64,000 nt of DNA from Labia minor (GCA_963082975.1 OY720347.1:17063187-17127186); one strand, 5' to 3'; positions 11,303 to 23,901 are shown, counted from the stretch's first letter. The notes: generated by a model not told the origin, from the letters alone. Made by a program: numbers and translations.

Positions 11303-12797
11303 CACTAGTCGTTATAATGAAAGGCAGGTGATAGGGTATTCTATATAAATATATATATTTATATACCATGTAGCACTAATGCGCTTTTTTCTAGATGGGA
11401 GACTTTTCTCGTAGTCGAAGAAGTGGTTGCAATAATAATCATGTCTCCCAGGTCAATTTTCCTCGATCGCAATATCTGCTAAAGACCGATAAGAGAGTAG
11501 TAGTAAGGGGCGGAAAATTTTAGATATAAATTTGTGACACCAAAACAACTAGTATTCGCCAAGTAGATTCACTTAATCGCTAATTAATTTAATTAAACTC
11601 AAGGATTTTAAACTCATGTATAAATTTTTTTTTCAAAATCGGCTTTGTCATTCGTTCTCAAGTGATGGTGTAACAGAGATACATTTATATATATACGAAT
11701 GGCAAATTATTCTCGAACTTTTGAGAACCTTTAAAAAATTTACCATAAAGTGGAAACTTATCATTGAATTAATAAATTATTATTAAATGCAAAATAGAAA
11801 AAAAATAATTTAAAATTGTAGAAACATTTTTTTTTCTTCAATTATTTAGCTTATCTATAATACCATCCTCTCACATCTCTTTATATTCATTTCCCTATAA
11901 AATATTATATTTTTTTTTCAAATACCCTTTTATATCTCTGCAGGGATCTAATGAAAGTCATTTATTTAAATTTTGTCATTGTATAAATTAAATTAAATTT
12001 TTTAACAAATGAATAATTAAATGAAATAAATAAATGAGATTTCTACTCAAAATGGCTAAACATAAATCAAATTTTATTTAACATATATTATAGAAAAAAA
12101 AAATATACGACTGTCAAGAACTTCTAATATATGATATATAAAAACTTTTGTTTTTTATTACAGGTTTAGACTTATGCTATTGAATATTTAACATTTCATA
12201 ACAATATTATATATTTGAAAACCGACCGACCTTTTGTTCTTGATTTAAATCCTTTTGTTTGAACATAAATGGTATATTAAAGATATTATTATAATAGAAA
12301 AAACAAAATGGCAAATCCGAAAAGGAACTAATCTCTGCTTCACTCCTTCTTCGTGTTAAAAAGCTAATGTGCCAAGATGAGGTCAATTTCCTTTAGAAAA
12401 TTCGACTTTTCGACACGTTTCCAGTGAATTGCCAATAAAGATCAAATGTACCCCTTCGGTTGAAGCCCATCTGGTCTTTTTGGCTTTCTCTCTTCTTTCT
12501 TTTACTGATATTACCGAAAATCATTCAACATAAACTTGGATACAAATTCCAACGATTTAAATTTGATATTTTTACAACCTTTTAATGCTATTTTTAATAT
12601 ATAGGTATATACTTAAATTTTCCAGGTTCTTTCAATCCGATATAACATCATTTTAAATTTGAACCATTCATTTTGTTTTATTGATTTCTTCTGTTTCTTT
12701 TTTAAATCAATCATACATCAATTTACAGAAAAAAAAAATAATTAAATAAGTTTTTCTCGTTTTGGAATATTATCTTGTAAAAATTAATCTAAATTTT
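11303..12797. other. AT-rich stretch; moderately GC-richer patch 12310-12540
   Basis: No gene or repeat recognised. The patch at 12310-12540 (TTCGACACGTTTCCAGTGAA) has no open frame of note; it could be non-coding conserved sequence but only a comparison would tell. Confidence 0.4.
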
Positions 12798-12798
12798 T

Positions 12799-12830
12799 AC
12801 CGACCGACGATAGTAAGGGAGGTATTGTTT
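12799..12830 (-). repeat. solo end of family A
   Basis: ACCGACCGACGATAGTAAGG and the next dozen bases match the terminus of full family A elements; nothing of the rest of the element follows. Confidence 0.65.
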
Positions 12831-13020
12831 ATTACGTCAATGAATAGGAGGTTAGTGTGATAGAATAATTTTAATTTATAATTAAACTCTAATTACATAA
12901 CATTAATTTTTATTATGTTTCATTATTAATTAAAATATAATTTAATATTTTAATTTTATTTTATTTCTAGTATCCACATTTAGAAAAATAGAAAAGTCAT
13001 TGTTATTTTACGAATATATA

Positions 13021-13637
13021 GGGTAAAGCAGGGATGAGCAACCCGCGGCCCGCGGGCCGCATGTGGCCCTTTAAAGATTTTTCTGCGGCCCGCCGAGCAT
13101 TTCTAAAATAGAATTTTATTATTCGTCTCGATTATTTATAAACAATATTATAATGTTTATTAGTATATATATAAAGCTTTGTAAATTATTAGTAAGTGAG
13201 GCCCGCCACAAAATTTTAGAATTTAAATTGGCCCGTGGGTTAAAAAGGTTGCTCACCCCTGGGGTAAAGCATACAGTCGTTGGCCCCCTTAAGCAACTCC
13301 TAGGAGTCTTTAATGCATATCTGGGCAAATTGCGGAACAATCTGGGTCAAATTAGGTTTTCAGAACATAGATACTATGAGCATTTTGATGAATAAATAAA
13401 ATATCATTTTCTCATAACATTTTGAATAAGCACTTTTAAAAAAAACCTAAAAAATACAGTTATAGGCCACCTGTTATAGTTATTGGCTTAGGTATTTTAT
13501 AGTAATTATACAACAAACGATCACATAGCCATAGTTAATAGAGCAATTTTTAAAATAAAAATCTCTTATTAAGTGTTTTAGTGTGATAGGGGGCCAATAA
13601 CTGCCTCGGGGCCAACGACTGACTGTATACTTTACCC
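13021..13637. mobile_element. TIR transposon H, host of a nested hAT
   Basis: Inverted ends GGGTAAAGYATACAGTC...GTTGGCC: the left one is split after GGGTAAAG by a hAT element and resumes at 13262; the right one is intact (about 13600-13637). TA lies outside both ends, consistent with a TA-duplicating Tc1/mariner or pogo-type element. The interior has no transposase. Without the insertion and its duplicated site the element is about 376 bp. Confidence 0.7.
13029..13261. mobile_element. hAT/Buster MITE inside H terminal repeat
   Basis: 233 bp with inverted ends CAGGGATGAGCAACC / GGTTGCTCACCCCTG and GC-rich flanks (GCGGCCCGCGGGCCGC). The 8-bp duplication GGGTAAAG is perfect on both sides and has central TA. 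The duplicated bases are the first eight of element H, so this insertion is younger than H. Non-coding. Confidence 0.9.
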
Positions 13638-14596
13638 TATTTAAAATAAAATATTTATAAAGGAAATAGGAGAAAATAAGAATTGGATGGAAATGACTTA
13701 AAATAAACACGCTGGATGAAGATGATTGCTAGAAGAAAATTCTTTTACTTACAGTAGTACATAGATAAATAGTAATTTAAAATTAAAAATAAAAAAATAT
13801 TGTATAATATATGGTATCTGGGTAAATTTGTTCTATAAAAGAAATAAATAATAATTAAATAAATATAACTGTACAACAATAATCCAATAGAATTAATTTA
13901 TTTATTTAATGATATTTTTTCTTAAAATTCTATATTAATATTATTTCTTTTGGAATATTTTGATTATAATTTAGCTATATTATAATTTAAACAATTGAGG
14001 TAATTATAGTAATGAATTAAGAGGTTGTACGAACTATTTCAATGGTGTTAGAAGGCTGGTTGAGTTAACACTTTGAAGTGAACATCAACGGCCGGATACC
14101 CTTTATAACGGCTGTTTAGCCCTTTGGCGAGGTTTGTGGCCTGTTTCTGTAAGAAGATCCTCTCTTATTTCAAGGACAATCACGAATGCTTATCAAGCAA
14201 ATTCCAGGACGTATATTTCAAATAAATCCCTTTACAAATGAAAATAATCGAACTTGTATAATACTTTAGGTATGTAGAGGGTTATCTCTCTCTCTTTCTT
14301 TTCACTTCAAATAAAAATATAGTGAGTTTGAAATTTCATTAAAAAAAAACTTAAAAGTTTTATTAATTCTTTAATACGGATTATAATGTTATCAAATATT
14401 GTATAATTTACCTAGGTATGTTATTTAGATAACTGTTAACAAATTTACATTTACCTTTAAAATCCGACATTATCCCATCAATTACATTAGATATTCAAGC
14501 AAACACGGATCAATTTAAATCTCCTTTCTAAAACTCTTAAGCTATTAGTCAAACATAAAGAAAAAGAAAGGTAAATAAAATAAAATAATAAAAACA
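13638..14596. other. AT-rich stretch; GC-richer patch 14025-14170
   Basis: The patch (AACATCAACGGCCGGATACC) is flanked by AG and GTAAGA, but every frame between contains a stop, so it is not a coding exon. It could be conserved non-coding DNA. Confidence 0.4.
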
Positions 14597-15292
14597 ATGA
14601 ATATTAAAAAAAAACTTCAATTTTTTATCAATGTTCCAGGAGGAATTAAAAATATTTTAGAAGATTGTAATAAGAGAACAAAATCCAATAAAAAAGTACA
14701 AATAACATGTTCAATTTTTATTGAATACAGAGATACTCTTGGTGATTTTCAATTGTTTAACGACAAAATTCTAATCGTCTATTTTTATCTTCTACTAGAA
14801 GGTGTTGAATGAAGTGTAAATGATACGGACGTTTCCATTACAAAACCTATAGATAAATACACTATCGGTATATTCAGCAAGTGTGAATATGTGCTGAATG
14901 TTAAACCATACAGTACAATATAATTCGTCAATAAATCATAAGGACAGTTGAAAAATTAAATAATCGCTCAAGCACAACTTTACAACTTGAACATCAACAC
15001 AATAATGTAAACAATTGAACATTGTTCAATTGTCGAATTGTTGAACAAGGTTGAATTTCTTGTGTTGGAACAGCAAGTGTTTCAACAGACTTACTTATTT
15101 AATGCAATTAATCTACTCGTATCACTATCTAAAATATTTACTAATCCTCCTGAAACAACCTGTTTATTCACAAGTAATAAAATTAATTTGAAAAATAAAT
15201 TTGATAAAATAATAACTTTTAAATTTGTAAAAAAATATTTCTCAAATTCTGGAATACCAAGTACATATATCTTATTATTATTTGCTAGCTAA
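14597..15292 (+). other. coding-like relic of unknown origin
   Basis: Two open pieces (about 71 and 84 codons) and the sequence between them read like protein rather than simple AT-rich DNA, for example FFINVPGGIKNILEDCNKRT and LLNKVEFLVLEQQVFQQTYL. No family is recognised and the frame is interrupted. It may be a decayed gene or element, or chance. Confidence 0.15.
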
Positions 15293-16845
15293 TGACCTAA
15301 TTTCTTTAAAATTCCAATAGAAATACTATAAATTACAGGTATTATTAAAAATGCCTATGACAAATATCATAAAGAGTCAATACAATAATTGACGGATCAA
15401 ACTAATGGACTGACATCTGTAAGCGGATTATACATATTAATAATAGATATCTATATGTCTTTGTCAAGATAATATCTGCGACAATTTCATTAATTCACAA
15501 AATTAGATACTTGTTAATATAAGTTTGAGATAAAAATTATGATCATTTATTAAAGTGTTTTAGAATAAATATAAATATTTTATGATTAAGATTATCTTTA
15601 ATTGAAATTGATGAATATATTTTTTTTTTTGAAATTTGATTTGTATATATACATTTTGTTTATTTAATTTAATTGAAAATTTTGTTGTTCCTTCTCTTTA
15701 ATTAAGAGAACACCGCTTGGTATACACAAAGGGAGAATATGGAAATGAAAAATAAAGGAAAAAAAAGGTGTAGACCGTAGCAGAGGTATAAAAGAGTAAG
15801 ATGAAAGATTTACATCTTCTTTTGCTTATTTACATGACAAATTTCTACCTATTTTTTGTTCTTTTATCATCGGAGCCAAGAGCCAACAGCCGAGAGTTAA
15901 ACCATCTCAATATCCTTCCACTTTCTCTCTCTCCTTTCTCTCTCTCTACAAGAACCATCACCTCCCACTTGCTTTAGTCTTTTAAGCTGAATTTTATATT
16001 ACGCGAAGAAACGATATATTTCGAAAGCAAAGAAGGATTAAAGAAAGTACACTTTACATTTTTAGCTGAAAATATGTTTGGATTTTCTCAAAATGTGATG
16101 CTATTATTCTATAAAGAATCTGATCTATTTTTAATGTCTGTCTCTTGAATACAAATAAAAAGAAACTAAGAGAATGATTTTCACCATCTTTCGATGTTAT
16201 TATTTATTTCTTTATTGAAAAGAAAAGATGATACAAGTTAATACATTGTACAATTTATAGTGTATATGTGGATAGCAGTTAATTTGTAAAAAAGAAAAAT
16301 TAAATTTGATGAAATGCAGTGTAATGAAGAAATGAAGACAAATTCTATTAATGCTTAATGATTTGAAAGGAACCAATATATATATATAAATGAATAGTAA
16401 ATCTTATTGTCTGTCATTGACAATGACATATTTAGTGTGTGTATGTGAGTTCTTGCTCCACGCAAAGCTATAAGAGAAACTGGGGATATAAAATAGATGC
16501 CGCCAGAAACAGCTATCAACTCCGACCCCGTTCAAGGAGCTGATCTCAATTAAGATGGTAGACAGGCGTCGTTTTAATTTGATAAGGCCCAATTTCACTC
16601 AAATCATCCACGAGGTTTGTTAAATGACACTATTGAAGCTGTGATCAATATAAAATTATATATAAATTATTATTTAAAAGGAAAAAACATATAACAAAAA
16701 AATACAAATTCTTATTAAAAAAGGTTTTTTTCTTAATAATTGAAATATTTCATTTTTTTTTCCGATAATAAAATAATTCTGATAATAAAATAGTTGAATA
16801 ATATCCTAAGTATACTTAAGTAATGCATTAAATTTTGAATAAGGC
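15293..16845. other. AT-rich stretch with pyrimidine-rich and GC-richer patches
   Basis: A CT-rich tract lies at 15915-15960 and a GC-richer patch at 16430-16620 (ATGCCGCCAGAAACAGCTAT). Neither shows a recognisable gene; a 64-codon minus-strand frame across the latter resembles nothing known. Confidence 0.4.
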
Positions 16846-17087
16846 CCACAGGGTGAGAGGTTAGCGAAGCTGCCTCACATTCTCGTGGTCCTGGGTTCAA
16901 GTCCTGTGCCTGGCAAGGGGATTTTTCTAGCTGGGGTCTATGGGACGGAGTCAACCCAGCCTTAGGGATCAAAATTTGAAAAGCTACTTGATAGCGCCTC
17001 CGATCAAGAAAATCAATGTAAAGGTTGATAGGACCGACTTGATATGCTTTGTTCTTGCGTAGGACGTACAAAGTCAGAGGTTTTTTT
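16846..17087 (+). mobile_element. tRNA-derived SINE, type 1, copy 1
   Basis: The head has a Pol III A box (TTAGCGAAGCTG, 16861-16872) and a perfect B box (GGTTCAAGTCC, 16894-16904). The body GGGGTCTATGGGACGGAGTC and the tail (GATCAAGAAAATCAATGTAA, then CAGAGG and T7) recur in the minus-strand copies at 38450 and 23262. A long minus-strand frame across it is incidental. A family A copy starts right after the T tail. Confidence 0.8.
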
Positions 17088-17713
17088 ACCGACCGACGAT
17101 AGTAAGGGAGGTATTGTTTTCACACCAAATTTCACATGTGGAGATTTTTACATATCTCCACGAATCATGCATTTTCTAAACAGAAAAAAGTATTTTTAGC
17201 ATGATGTCTGTCCGTCTGTCCGTCTGTCCGTATAGATGTGTACAGCCTGAACGGCTCAACCGATTTTGATGAAATTTGGTATATTTACTTAATGCATCAG
17301 TGGGATGAATTGATCAACTTTTGGTGCAATTCCGGAAACCGGAAGTGGTAGTATTAGCGATCGACGATAGGAAGGAAAGGGTTATTTTCACACCAAAGGA
17401 GATTTTTTTATATATCACCACGAATCATGCACTTTGTATTGGTTTTATCCTCGAGAAAAATCATATTTATTAGTTTTTTCTTGATTTAAAATTATATGAC
17501 GTCATCAAGCCATTCATGACGTCACAGCCTGGTCTTGCAAAGATATTATAAATAAAATAAAATTAAAAATGTTTATATTTATTATTTATGTATCCATATC
17601 TGTTTTTTATTACATTAATAGATATATTAAAATTATTTGAAATTGTTTCTGTAGCTGGAAATTAATTTATTTCAAACAGTCGGTCGGTTCGGACCTGGCC
17701 ACAGGTCAACTTA
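17088..17713 (-). mobile_element. family A repeat, copy 2 (full length)
   Basis: Starts ACCGACCGACGATAGTAAGG right after the SINE T tail and ends CCACAGGTCAACTTA, with TTTT on both sides (AAAA in element orientation). The internal AGAC/GGAC tract (about 17209-17231) and both end repeats are present. It apparently inserted in the oligo-T of the SINE. Confidence 0.85.
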
Positions 17714-19211
17714 TTTTATTAAAATTTGCATTATAGAACAATTCATTTAATTTTGATTATTAATTCTGTTTAATTATATATATATATATGTTAAGAGAGA
17801 GAGAGAGTTAAATAGATAAATAGATTATACGTCAAATCATCTAAAAATTAACTAGTAAAATTTATATTAAGTATTATTGAAAGTTTTCGATATATTATAA
17901 ATCAAAATTTAGTATAAATAAAATATTTAAATCAAACTTAATTAAATAATCATAAATTAATCATCTGAATTAAAATCTTATGTTGTCAAATCAAATCAAA
18001 TTTTATTCTAAATAGTAGGGGTAGTTTTTCTATAATACCATTTAAATTTAAATAATTCTAAAAGTATTCTATGAAATCAGATGAAATACGTTACAACACT
18101 CATAAATCATCATTTTCCTTTTTCATTTATTTATCCATTTCGGCTTATAATATTTAAATTAATTTGAAATGATAATCAATTTAATAATATATTTTTTTAA
18201 TACAGTTCATTTAATTTTTAAATGAAGATTAATGTTATTAAAAAATAATACAAAACAAAAAATGTATATATATATATAAACAGTATGAATCTAGAACGGC
18301 TTTGCTTTTAGCGTTATTATATTTTCTATCAGAAGAAGGGAATGGCAAAAATACATTTCATGTCACCATCATATTTGGATGGCTTTTCGCCAAAAAGAGA
18401 ATCAGACGTTTACTGTATTTATTAACTATATTAGATTAATGGAAAATTCATATATTTTATATATATATAGGTATATAGCAGTTAATAACAACCCAAATAT
18501 AAAATACAATATCTAATTTTAAATTGGCATTAAGTTTATTTACTGAGGTTCAAATTGTTTTAGAAAGGATTTGATTTTACCTTCTTACTTTAAATCCTAT
18601 ATACTTAAATGTATGTTTTATTAAAGTATATATTGTCTTAGGATTTTTAATGGTGCAATCTATTTTTTTCAATTATATTAATTTTACTTTCCGTTTCATT
18701 TATTTTTCAAACCTCCAAACTTTGATATACCCTTCAAGGAAATATTTAAATAATTAAATTCCTTTCTAATTCCACAGGTTAATAAAATTAATTTATTTAA
18801 TATCATTGAAAAGATGACAATAATTGATATTATCCTCTTAACTTCAAAAATAAATCCTGATTTAATTCAGTTTAATAGCAGAGGGTATGCTTTTATTATT
18901 TCAACCAAAACATAAAATAAAAATCCCATTTTATAAGATATAAATAATATTTTGTTGTTTCAATTTATTAACTGGCAGGATTTAATTAATGTGTTTATCC
19001 TGTTTAAAACTTTTTGTACATATTACAGATTAAATTATAAGAAATATGTATATGTTGGTAGAGTGCATATTTTTTTAAATTTTATTATTATTATCATTAT
19101 AAATAAGTATATTTTAATATTACTTATTATTACTTTTTAAAAGTTATTCAACATGAATAGCAATCTTAAAGTAAAGTCTTGTCAAATTCTAAATAATTAA
19201 ATAAAAGATTT
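17714..19211. other. AT-rich non-coding stretch
   Basis: Contains (TA)n near 17777 followed by (GA)n near 17797-17808. Nothing else recognised. Confidence 0.5.
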
Positions 19212-19219
19212 ATCTAACC

Positions 19220-20070
19220 CAGTGATTCTCGACCTTTTTTTTTACAGCGACACACTTTTAACGGTTTAAAAATTTGGCGGCACACAAAGAAAAAGATAAG
19301 TGTAAAAGTTAACCATATTGAAAATAAGTTGACCTGTGTCCAGGTCCGAACCGACCGACGGTTTGAAATAAATTAATTTCCAGCTACAGAAACAATTTCA
19401 AATAATTTTAATATATCTATTAATGTAATAAAAAACAGATATGGATATAACATAAATATTTTTAATTTTATTTTATTTATAATATATAGCTGAAGTAGCC
19501 GGCGTTGCCGGCGTTACCCGAGGCTGTGACGTCATGAAGGGTTGGGTGACGTCATATAATTTTAAATTAAGAAAAACATAATGAAAATCTCCTTATGTGA
19601 AATTTGGTGCGAAAATAACCCTTCCCTTCTTATCGTCGATCGCTAATACTATCACTTCCGGTTTCCGGATTTGCACCAAAAGTTGATCAATTCATCCCAC
19701 TGATGCATTAAGTAAATATACCAAATTTCATCAAAATACGTTAAGCCGTTCAGGCTGTACACATCTATACGGACGGACGGACGGACAGACATCATGCTAA
19801 AAATACTTTTTTCTGTTAAGAAAATGCATGATTCGTGGAGATATGTAAAAATCTCCACATGTGAAATTTGGTGTGAAAACAATACCTCCCTTACTATCGT
19901 CGGTCGGTAAAAATTGGTCCCAAAAACGCTTTACCTTTTTTTTAAGAACCAAATTAAAAAAAATTTAGAAAAAAAGTCGGAAATGTTTTTACATTATCAT
20001 CTCGCGGCACACTTTTGAAAATTTCCCGGCACACTAAAGTGCCGCGCGGCACAGTGGTTGAGAATCACTG
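19220..20070 (+). mobile_element. hAT/Buster MITE family F, copy 1, with nested family A
   Basis: Ends CAGTGATTCTCGACC and GGTTGAGAATCACTG, flanked by a perfect 8-bp duplication ATCTAACC (19212-19219, 20071-20078) with central TA. The GCGGCACAC motif recurs near both ends as in the other five F copies. About 584 bp of the interior is a family A insertion; the hAT part alone is about 263 bp. Non-coding. Confidence 0.92.
19325..19908 (+). mobile_element. family A repeat, copy 3, nested in hAT
   Basis: Starts TAAGTTGACCTGTGTCCAGG and ends TCGTCGGTCGGT with AAAA outside each end. Uninterrupted F copies (45663, 46489) read straight through this point, so both borders are confirmed. A GC-rich variant, GTAGCCGGCGTTGCCGGCGT (about 19496-19515), replaces the usual TGTAAGACCAG before GCTGTGACGTCAT. 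Confidence 0.9.
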
Positions 20071-20552
20071 ATCTAACCACAACTGTTTGATGATATTTAA
20101 TTGAACATCAGATCTAAAAATTAAAACATTTAAGGAGATATCTATATAAATTTTAGAAGAAATTTTTAATATAGAAACTTAAATTTTACATTATCATTAG
20201 CTTTTAGGTATATATGAGTATGTTTAATAAAAAAAAAACCCTTACGATTTTTTTTCTTTTTATACTAACATTAATAATTTTGGAATGGATTTCTATTAGA
20301 AACTCTCTCTACAATATGATATCATATGACATTAAAAATTTTATAATTTGAGAAAATTTTAAAAAATATTTTAAGTATAATAAATACATAAATATAATAG
20401 GATTTTGATTTCAAATTTCCAAAAAGAAATCAACTTATTTACGGCTTAATAAAATTGCAACGATATTTATCGGACTCCAAGAAGGGAAAATGGCCTTTTA
20501 AGTGTTAATCAACATAATTTAGTTTATTTTTAATAAATTAATAAAAAAGAAA

Positions 20553-21189
20553 TAAGTTGACCTGTGGCCAGGTCCGAACCGACAGACGGTTTTAAATAAA
20601 TTAATTTCCAGCTACAGAAACAATTTCAAATAATTTTAATATATCTATTAATGTAATAAAAAACAGATAGGCATAGAACATAAATATTTTTAATTTTATT
20701 TTATTTATAATATATATGTAAGACCAGGCTGTGACGTCATGAATGGCTGGATGACGTCATATAATTTTAAATCAAGAAAAAACTAATAAATATGATTTTC
20801 CCGAGGATAAAACCAATACAAAGTGCATGATTCGTGGTGATATATAAAAAAATCTCCTCATGTGAAATTTTGTGTGAAAATAACCCTTCCCTTATTATCG
20901 TCGATCGCTAATACTACCACTCCTGGTTTCCGGAATTGCACCAAAAGTTGATCATTTCATCCCACTGATGCATTGAGTAAATATACCAAATTTCATCAAA
21001 ATCGGTTGAGCCGTTCAGGCTGTACACATCTATACGGACGGACGGACAGACGGACGGACGGACGGACAGACATCATGCTAAAAATACTTTTTTCTGTTAA
21101 GAAAATGCATGATTCGTGGAGATATGTAAAAATCTCCAAATGTGAAATTTGGTGTGAAAACAATACCTCCCTTACTATCGTCGGTCGGT
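20553..21189 (+). mobile_element. family A repeat, copy 4 (full length)
   Basis: Same ends and same internal duplicated segment as copy 1. The left flank is GAAA and the right AAAA, so a 4-bp duplication is imperfect here. The GGAC/AGAC tract lies at about 21036-21069. Open frames across it are incidental. Confidence 0.85.
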
Positions 21190-22067
21190 AAAAATATTTT
21201 TTTACTACATTATTTTGTGTGTGTTAATATATTCTTTTAATATATTAATATTCCTATTTATACTTACGAGTATAAATCTCAATAATAAGTTAAAGTGAAT
21301 GAAGCTTTAAATAAATTTTTATCTACATAAATATATTTTAATTTAAATTTTAATTGTTTATTAAATCTCAAATAACTTCACTAATTAAATTAATTAAAAT
21401 AAATAAACTAATCAAGTCTACTTATTAAAATGTTATAATTAAACTTTTGTTTTAATATTAATTAAAATTATTTATTTTTATATTATTTAATTATTTATTA
21501 TATTAAGTTTATATAAGAGATAGGTAGGTATATTAAAAATAATTTTATTTAAAATATATTGAACACAAGATATTTTAATATTTTATTAGAAAAATATAAA
21601 AACAAAATACGGAAATATTGTTTTATTTGGAGGAAGTTTCTAAAAAAATAAATCTCCTCTTATTTATTTTTAGTTATTCCTCTCACTATGTAGGTTTTTA
21701 AAAAACATAATCGCATATATAAATAACGATGTTTTTAATTAAAATTATTAATTATGCAAACAAATTTATTTATGAAAATAGAATCCTTATAATATCATTA
21801 ATGTCAACTACTCTGAATCTCATGTGTTAAATTTCATCCAAGTTATTTGATAAACGCATTCCTGAAATATGAAACAAAGGTTATATATACTTACCTTATA
21901 TTAATCCCGACATAATAAGCACACTTATGCTCGAATTTCCATATGTCCATAGGTATTTGGAGTTTCATAGAAATATTAATAACAATAGGATAATAGAAAA
22001 ACTAGTGCGAGGAAAATTGACAGGGAATAATAGGGTTGGCTGAAGGAATATGGGGTTTTCAAAGCGG
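21190..22067. other. AT-rich non-coding stretch
   Basis: No recognised feature. Confidence 0.5.
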
Positions 22068-22623
22068 GGTAATTGTTTATAAAACGGGAAGCTTCAGGGA
22101 TTTAGATGAAACTTTGCCAGTGGATTCCTTTTTTAAAAGTAACTTTACTTATGCAATATTTCTCGCACTCTTCTAGTTTACGAGATAAAAATTATTAAAA
22201 TTTGCATATAAATCAATTTACATTCGATTTAGCTCCCATGTTTATTCATTTGACCAACAGAGGGATCCACTAATTTTCTGGGGGATTTTCAGTTCGAATT
22301 GAATATACTTATGTAAATTAAAAAATTAATGAATGAAAATATCCATATCCAAATATCTATATCCTAGCCGAACTGAAAAAAAAATCGAAAATAATGAATA
22401 AGTGGATAATTAATGAATTAGCCAATAGAACATTACTAAATGGCTGCTCATTCATAATTCATAACTAGTTTATCTGTCAAACTTTAATAATTTTTAACTC
22501 ATAAAATAGAAAAGACCGAGAAATATTGCATAAAGAAAGTTTCTTTGGAATTAAAAAAGGCATCAATCCACTGGCAAATTTTCATCTAAATCCCTGAAGC
22601 TTCCTGTTTTGTAAACATTTACC
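22068..22623. mobile_element. long-TIR MITE family E, copy 1
   Basis: Inverted ends more than 60 bp long: the left has GGGAAGCTTCAGGGATTTAG and the right its inverse; pairing continues with interruptions through GCAATATTTCTCG (about 130 bp). Non-coding interior. A target duplication is not clear at this copy. The very long TIRs recall Mutator-like MITEs, but the class is open. Confidence 0.8.
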
Positions 22624-23261
22624 TCAAGAAGTTTAAAATATAGTAGATAAATACGTATTATTATAATTACAATCAAACTGCAATGCGCATCATCTGTTAT
22701 ACATTTTAATTATATTTTTAATTAAAAAAACATGAAATGGATTAAAATGTATAGGTATAATGATTTATATTAATCTATAAACTTCACAAGCATTAATAAA
22801 AAACATTAATGATACAATTTATGTATATTAAATGAAAAAAAGAATAAATAGAGTTTGATTATATGTGATTAATTTAACATAGCTATCAATATCAATTTAG
22901 TTTTGAATTTACTCATTAAATATAAATTTGATTTTAATCTGAAATTAGGAAAATTTTTTACTATATCACTTTTAATTAATTCTGATTGGAATAACTTAGG
23001 ACTAACCTTATGTAATATTTAAGATGAATACATGAGGTTGCCTAAACTAGAAATGATTTCTAATTATTTATGTTTAACAAATGATAACATTTAGGAATAT
23101 TTGATAAATTGTTTTCTTACTCTTTAGATTTTTTTTAATTAAAAAGTTTCAATAAAAAGATACAGACATTTTAATAGCATTTAATTATTATTTTTTTTTA
23201 AATATTATAATTAAAAAGATATAAATAAAACCCTCTCATTCTTGTATATATTATGATAGAA
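22624..23261. other. AT-rich non-coding stretch
   Basis: No recognised feature. Confidence 0.5.
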
Positions 23262-23475
23262 TTTCACCTATCAAGTCGGTTGCCTTCTATGTAAGGTAAA
23301 GGTGTTATATGATCAGTAAAACAGATCCTCTGACTTTCCTATTTTGATTTTCTTGATCGGAGACCGCTGCTTTTTATTTGAAGTATTTTCCCAAACTTGA
23401 TTATGAAGCCTGGGTAGATCTCGTTCCCATAGACCCCAAATATAGAGATAGATATTGAGAATTGAACCCGAGGGG
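23262..23475 (-). mobile_element. tRNA-derived SINE, type 1, diverged copy
   Basis: Shares TTTTCTTGATCGGAGACCGC, CCCATAGACCCCA and the CCTATCAAG tail with the SINEs at 16846 and 38450. The tRNA head is degraded (GAATTGAACCCGAGG retains a B-box-like core). Confidence 0.6.
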
Positions 23476-23808
23476 TCTATTACGAAAAAAGATTCAAATG
23501 TGCCTATGTTAACTCACTGTTAAATTTAAACTTCGTTTTTGTCATTTTTCATTAATTTGATAATTTAAATATTATTAAATGTTTTTGGTTTCATTCTCAT
23601 AGATTGTTTTTTTATTTACTTTTAATCTTGAAAATATCCTAAAAATTTCACATTCAAAAATAAAAATAAAAATTTGTTAATTTGTAATATTTATTTATTA
23701 TCTACTAACAATTATTAATAATATTAAAATTAATTGAATGTAGGTATAATATTATTTTCATAAATATTTTGATAATTTAATTACTAAATTATTTACATTT
23801 TGTTTCAG

Positions 23809-23901
23809 ATTGTGATGAAGAGGGTTGTGGCAGCCAGTGTCCGTTTGTTCCTGGAAAAACGGCTCCATGCAATTGTGGGAAAGGCCCGAAAATCCCAGCC
23901 G
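23809..23901 (+). CDS. internal coding exon, cysteine-rich protein of unknown family
   Basis: Preceded by TTACATTTTGTTTCAG (good pyrimidine tract and acceptor) and followed by GTGAGT (consensus donor). The 93 bp are open in a phase 1-1 frame: two bases, 30 codons, one base. It reads CDEEGCGSQCPFVPGKTAP then CNCGKGPKIPA, with cysteines spaced C-x4-C-x3-C-x9-C-x-C. It joins in frame to the exon at 36989 through a GAG codon. GC content is far above the surrounding DNA. Cysteine density and Gly/Pro/Lys content suggest a secreted or extracellular segment, but I do not recognise the family. The rest of the gene is not visible upstream; the intron to the next exon is 13 kb. Confidence 0.75.

Noticed and set aside
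13153-13395. 80-codon plus-strand frame
   Set aside because: Spans the border of two nested non-coding transposons.
14025-14170. possible coding exon with AG and GTAAGA borders
   Set aside because: All three frames contain stops between the borders.
16733-17071. 112-codon minus-strand frame
   Set aside because: Runs across a tRNA-derived SINE; the peptide is an antisense reading of the SINE.
20973-21191. 72-codon frame with repeated DRRTDGRTD peptide
   Set aside because: Translation of the GGAC/AGAC simple tract inside a family A repeat.
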